Positions 61,292-64,000 of a stretch of DNA of 64,000 nucleotides are shown here, in pieces. The translations under genes were made by a program, and so were the position numbers. The notes beneath the pieces are model-generated. The model worked only from the letters and a program-made list of their open reading frames with translations, was not told where the DNA came from and did no database searches. Origin of the DNA: Tianweitania aestuarii. GTDB lineage: Bacteria > Pseudomonadota > Alphaproteobacteria > Rhizobiales > Rhizobiaceae. Location of the stretch: the NCBI RefSeq assembly GCF_018457165.1, contig NZ_JAFMNX010000001.1, forward strand, positions 744,001 to 808,000. Reading direction: 5' to 3'. Positions within the stretch are counted from its first letter, which is position 1; each line of letters opens with the position of its first letter.

Positions 61292-61533
61292 CGTCCGGTC
61301 TCCCAATCATGCCGCACCGACGCGGCATTCGACGTTTCATGATGATCCGCATTTAGCGGAGCTTGATGCGCTCGGCCAGAGGCGTCGCCCTTGCAATACC
61401 GTTGCCAAACAGGTCGAATAGCTGGAATTTCGAACCTTTGGCTTCAGGTTGCGTTCACGCGCCGGGGCTATTTTCACGATTTGGGAGGCATGACGTTTGT
61501 CGGAGGAGCGGCAAACGCAAACGGGAAAAGGCG

Positions 61534-63999
61534 ATGAGCGGACAGATACTTCCAAAGAAGCACCACCCGATCGCGCCGCAGGCGGCGCCGGGCACACTCG
61601 CAGACGAGATTCTCAAGGCGCTGATGTTTCGCGTCGGCAAGAATGCCAGTGTGGCGACCCGTCATGACTGGCTGGATGCTTCCATCAAGGTCGTGCGGGA
61701 TCGCATCATCGCGCGCTGGATCGACACCACGGAACAAACCTACCGCGAGGGTGGAAAGCGCGTTTATTATCTGTCCTTGGAGTTTCTGATCGGCCGCCTG
61801 ATGCGCGATGCCTTCTCCAACATGGGCATGTTGGAAGAAATGCGCGAGGCGCTGGCTTCGCTCAATGTCGATTTGGACGTCATCGCTGAACTGGAACCGG
61901 ATGCAGCGCTCGGCAATGGCGGTCTCGGCCGATTGGCCGCGTGTTTCATGGAATCCATGGCGACGGTCGATGTGCCGGCGCATGGCTATGGCATTCGCTA
62001 TGTGCACGGGCTTTTCCGCCAGGAAATCCATGACGGAAATCAGGTCGAGCTGCCGGAAACCTGGCTCGAACATGGCAATCCCTGGAATTTCGAGCGCCGC
62101 GAGCGCTCAATCGAAATCGGCTTCGGCGGGGCGGTAGAAGCGCTTACAGATGAGCTTGGCCGCCCGGCTGGTCATGTCTGGCGCCCGCAGGAACGCGTTC
62201 TGGCAACGGCCTATGACACTCCTGTGGTGGGTTGGCGCGGCAAGCGCGTCAACACGCTCCGACTGTGGTCGGCGATCCCGATCGATCCGATCCTGCTAGA
62301 TACCTTCAATGCCGGCGACCACATCGGCGCGCTGAAGGAAAGCAACAAGGCGGAGGCGCTGACGCGCGTGCTGTATCCCGCCGACTCGCATCTTGCCGGC
62401 CAGGAACTGCGGCTGCGCCAGGAATACTTCTTTTCCGCCGCATCCCTGCAGGACATCGTCGACCGGCATCTCGGCGAATACGACGATCTGACGTCCTTGC
62501 CGGACAAGGCTGCCATCCATCTGAACGACACGCATCCAGCCGTTGCCGTGGCCGAACTGATGCGGCTGCTCCTGGATAATCATGGCTTCGCGTTCGAAGA
62601 CGCTTGGGACATCACGCGCCGGACCTTCGGCTACACGAACCACACATTGCTGCCGGAAGCGCTGGAAAGCTGGCCGATCCATGTGTTCGAGCAACTGCTG
62701 CCGCGTCACATGCAGATCGTTTACGCGATCAATGCCGAGCTGCTGCGTGAAGCGCGCGACAAGGGCTTGGACGACAACCAGATCCGCAACATCTCCCTGA
62801 TCGGCGAAGATGGCGAACGCCGCGTGCGAATGGGCAATCTGGCCTTCGCGGGATCGCATTCGATCAATGGTGTGTCGGCGCTTCACACCAACCTGATGAA
62901 GCAGACGGTGTTTTCCGACTTCCATCAGCTTTACCCCTCGCGCATCAACAACAAGACCAACGGCATCACGCAGCGCCGCTGGCTGTTCCAGTGCAATCCA
63001 GGTCTCACCGATCTCATCCGCGAAACGATCGGCGATCGCTTCATGGATGACATCGGGGCTTTGAGTGAACTGGATAAATTTGCGGACGACGCGTCGTTCC
63101 GCGAGAAGTTCGCGGCCGTGAAGCAGGCGAACAAGGAGCGGCTTGTGCGCGTCGTCAGCGAGCGCATGGGGCTCAGCCTCGATCCAACCGCGCTGTTCGA
63201 CATTCAGGTCAAGCGCATCCACGAATACAAGCGCCAGCTCCTCAACATCATCGAGGCAGTGGCGCTTTACGACCAGATCCGTTCGCATCCCGAACGCGAC
63301 TGGGTGCCCCGCGTCAAGTTCTTCGGCGGCAAGGCGGCGCCGAGCTATTTCAACGCCAAGAAGATCATCAAGCTTGCCAATGATGTGGGACGCGTCATCA
63401 ACAACGATCCGGCGGTACGCGGGCTGCTCAAGATCGTGTTCATACCGAACTACAATGTCAGCTTGGCCGAGGTCATGATGCCGGCGGCAGATCTGTCGGA
63501 ACAGATTTCTACGGCCGGCATGGAAGCGTCCGGCACGGGCAACATGAAGTTCGCGCTGAACGGTGCCTTGACCATCGGCACGCTCGATGGCGCCAATGTC
63601 GAGATGAAGGAGCATGTCGGCGACGACAACATCATCATCTTCGGCCTGACGGCGGCCGAGGTGAAGGAGGCCAAAGCCAATGGCTACAATCCGCGCGAGA
63701 TCATCGAGAGCTCGCCGGAACTGTCGCAGGCTTTGTCAGCCATTCTGTCGGGCGTGTTCTCTCATGACGAGCCGGAGCGCTATCGCGGCCTTATCGGCGG
63801 GCTCTACGAGCACGACACGTTCATGTGCGCCGCTGACTTCGATTCTTATGCCGATGCTCAAAGGTGCGTGGATGATCTGTGGCGCGACAGCGACGACTGG
63901 TATCGCCGCGCCATCCACAACACTGCGCGCATGGGCTGGTTCTCTTCCGATCGCACGATCCGGCAATATGCCGACGAGATCTGGAACGTTGCGGCCTGA
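61534..63999 (+). CDS. glgP: Glycogen/starch/alpha-glucan phosphorylase
   Basis: GlgP releases glucose 1-phosphate from glycogen by phosphorolysis with PLP. The family segments are YYLSLEFLIGRLM, ALGNGGLGRLAACFMESMAT, HGYGIRYVHGLF, HLNDTHPAVAVAELMRLL, RRTFGYTNHTLLPEALE, FAGSHSINGVSALH, NNKTNGITQRRWL, FDIQVKRIHEYKRQLLN and, around the PLP Lys, EASGTGNMKFALNGALTIGTLDGANVEM in parts (EASGTGNMKFALNG). The 821 residues are complete and end one base before the window edge. Other glg genes would be expected just beyond. The 242-base gap before it holds no gene. Confidence 0.96.
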   Translation: MSGQILPKKHHPIAPQAAPGTLADEILKALMFRVGKNASVATRHDWLDASIKVVRDRIIARWIDTTEQTYREGGKRVYYLSLEFLIGRLMRDAFSNMGMLEEMREALASLNVDLDVIAELEPDAALGNGGLGRLAACFMESMATVDVPAHGYGIRYVHGLFRQEIHDGNQVELPETWLEHGNPWNFERRERSIEIGFGGAVEALTDELGRPAGHVWRPQERVLATAYDTPVVGWRGKRVNTLRLWSAIPIDPILLDTFNAGDHIGALKESNKAEALTRVLYPADSHLAGQELRLRQEYFFSAASLQDIVDRHLGEYDDLTSLPDKAAIHLNDTHPAVAVAELMRLLLDNHGFAFEDAWDITRRTFGYTNHTLLPEALESWPIHVFEQLLPRHMQIVYAINAELLREARDKGLDDNQIRNISLIGEDGERRVRMGNLAFAGSHSINGVSALHTNLMKQTVFSDFHQLYPSRINNKTNGITQRRWLFQCNPGLTDLIRETIGDRFMDDIGALSELDKFADDASFREKFAAVKQANKERLVRVVSERMGLSLDPTALFDIQVKRIHEYKRQLLNIIEAVALYDQIRSHPERDWVPRVKFFGGKAAPSYFNAKKIIKLANDVGRVINNDPAVRGLLKIVFIPNYNVSLAEVMMPAADLSEQISTAGMEASGTGNMKFALNGALTIGTLDGANVEMKEHVGDDNIIIFGLTAAEVKEAKANGYNPREIIESSPELSQALSAILSGVFSHDEPERYRGLIGGLYEHDTFMCAADFDSYADAQRCVDDLWRDSDDWYRRAIHNTARMGWFSSDRTIRQYADEIWNVAA

Positions 64000-64000
64000 T

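Overview
This 64 kb window looks like chromosomal backbone from a GC-rich alphaproteobacterium, most likely in the Hyphomicrobiales (Rhizobiales). The signs are the rhizobial order coxB-coxA-ctaB-coxF-ctaG-coxC-SURF1-ispH-thrB-rnhA, the block xseB-dxs-tlyA-rRNA methyltransferase, the neighbours thrC and M16 peptidase, a CcrM-type GANTC methyltransferase, pyruvate phosphate dikinase and an IalB-family protein. I cannot name a genus. I see no rRNA, insertion sequence, prophage, integrase or CRISPR array. The accessory-looking material is two toxin-antitoxin modules and a few small unknown proteins.

Layout. 1-9 kb: end of an enoyl-CoA hydratase gene, aldo/keto reductase, phytase-like esterase, pdxH divergent from a surface lipoprotein, a J-domain chaperone, an acyl-CoA synthetase, fabI with a phosphatase, and a small DUF1344 protein. 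9-16 kb: aroC, a histone-deacetylase-like amidohydrolase, xseB, dxs, a TlyA-type methyltransferase, an Fe-S rRNA uridine methyltransferase, and a sirtuin on the other strand. 16-19 kb: an Xre/RES toxin-antitoxin pair, tldD, and an IalB-family protein. 19.6-28.3 kb: the aa3 cytochrome c oxidase and assembly operon, running on into ispH, thrB and rnhA. 28-38 kb: peroxiredoxin with a DsbD-alpha-like protein, YqgE/AlgH, a VanZ-like protein, then a minus-strand operon thrC - M16 peptidase - GNAT - EAL phosphodiesterase, a lipoprotein and a HAD phosphatase. 38-43.5 kb: ccrM, a HigBA module, a HAD hydrolase, mutY divergent from dciA, and a Tat-exported DsbA. 43.6-50.8 kb: smc, ppdK, polysaccharide deacetylase. 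50.7-57 kb: a DUF427 - 37-aa small protein - serine hydrolase operon, an acyl-CoA ligase resembling DmdB, DUF1499, a metallo-beta-lactamase-fold hydrolase, and bioY. 57-64 kb: a sugar aminotransferase, tRNA-Gln, cysQ, a glutaredoxin-MauE fusion, a PfkB sugar kinase, and glycogen phosphorylase.

How the genes fit together. The central block builds the terminal oxidase: subunits I, II and III, heme O synthesis, CuB delivery by CtaG, and the SURF1 chaperone. Copper and thiol redox recur elsewhere: DsbA, the DsbD-alpha-like protein, peroxiredoxin, and the glutaredoxin-MauE fusion, whose upstream region has the layout of a CueR/HmrR copper-responsive promoter. Isoprenoid synthesis is represented by dxs and ispH, and threonine synthesis by thrB and thrC. 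DNA maintenance and the cell cycle are represented by ccrM, smc, mutY, dciA and xseB.

The most promising leads are the glutaredoxin-MauE gene with its MerR-type operator, a 37-residue membrane ORF joined by stop/start overlaps to both its neighbours, and the head-to-head pairing of an NAD-consuming sirtuin with an Xre/RES module whose toxin family also destroys NAD. All functional calls come from reading motifs and comparing with families I know; no database search was run. Start codons were chosen from ribosome-binding sites and family length, and uncertain ones are flagged.
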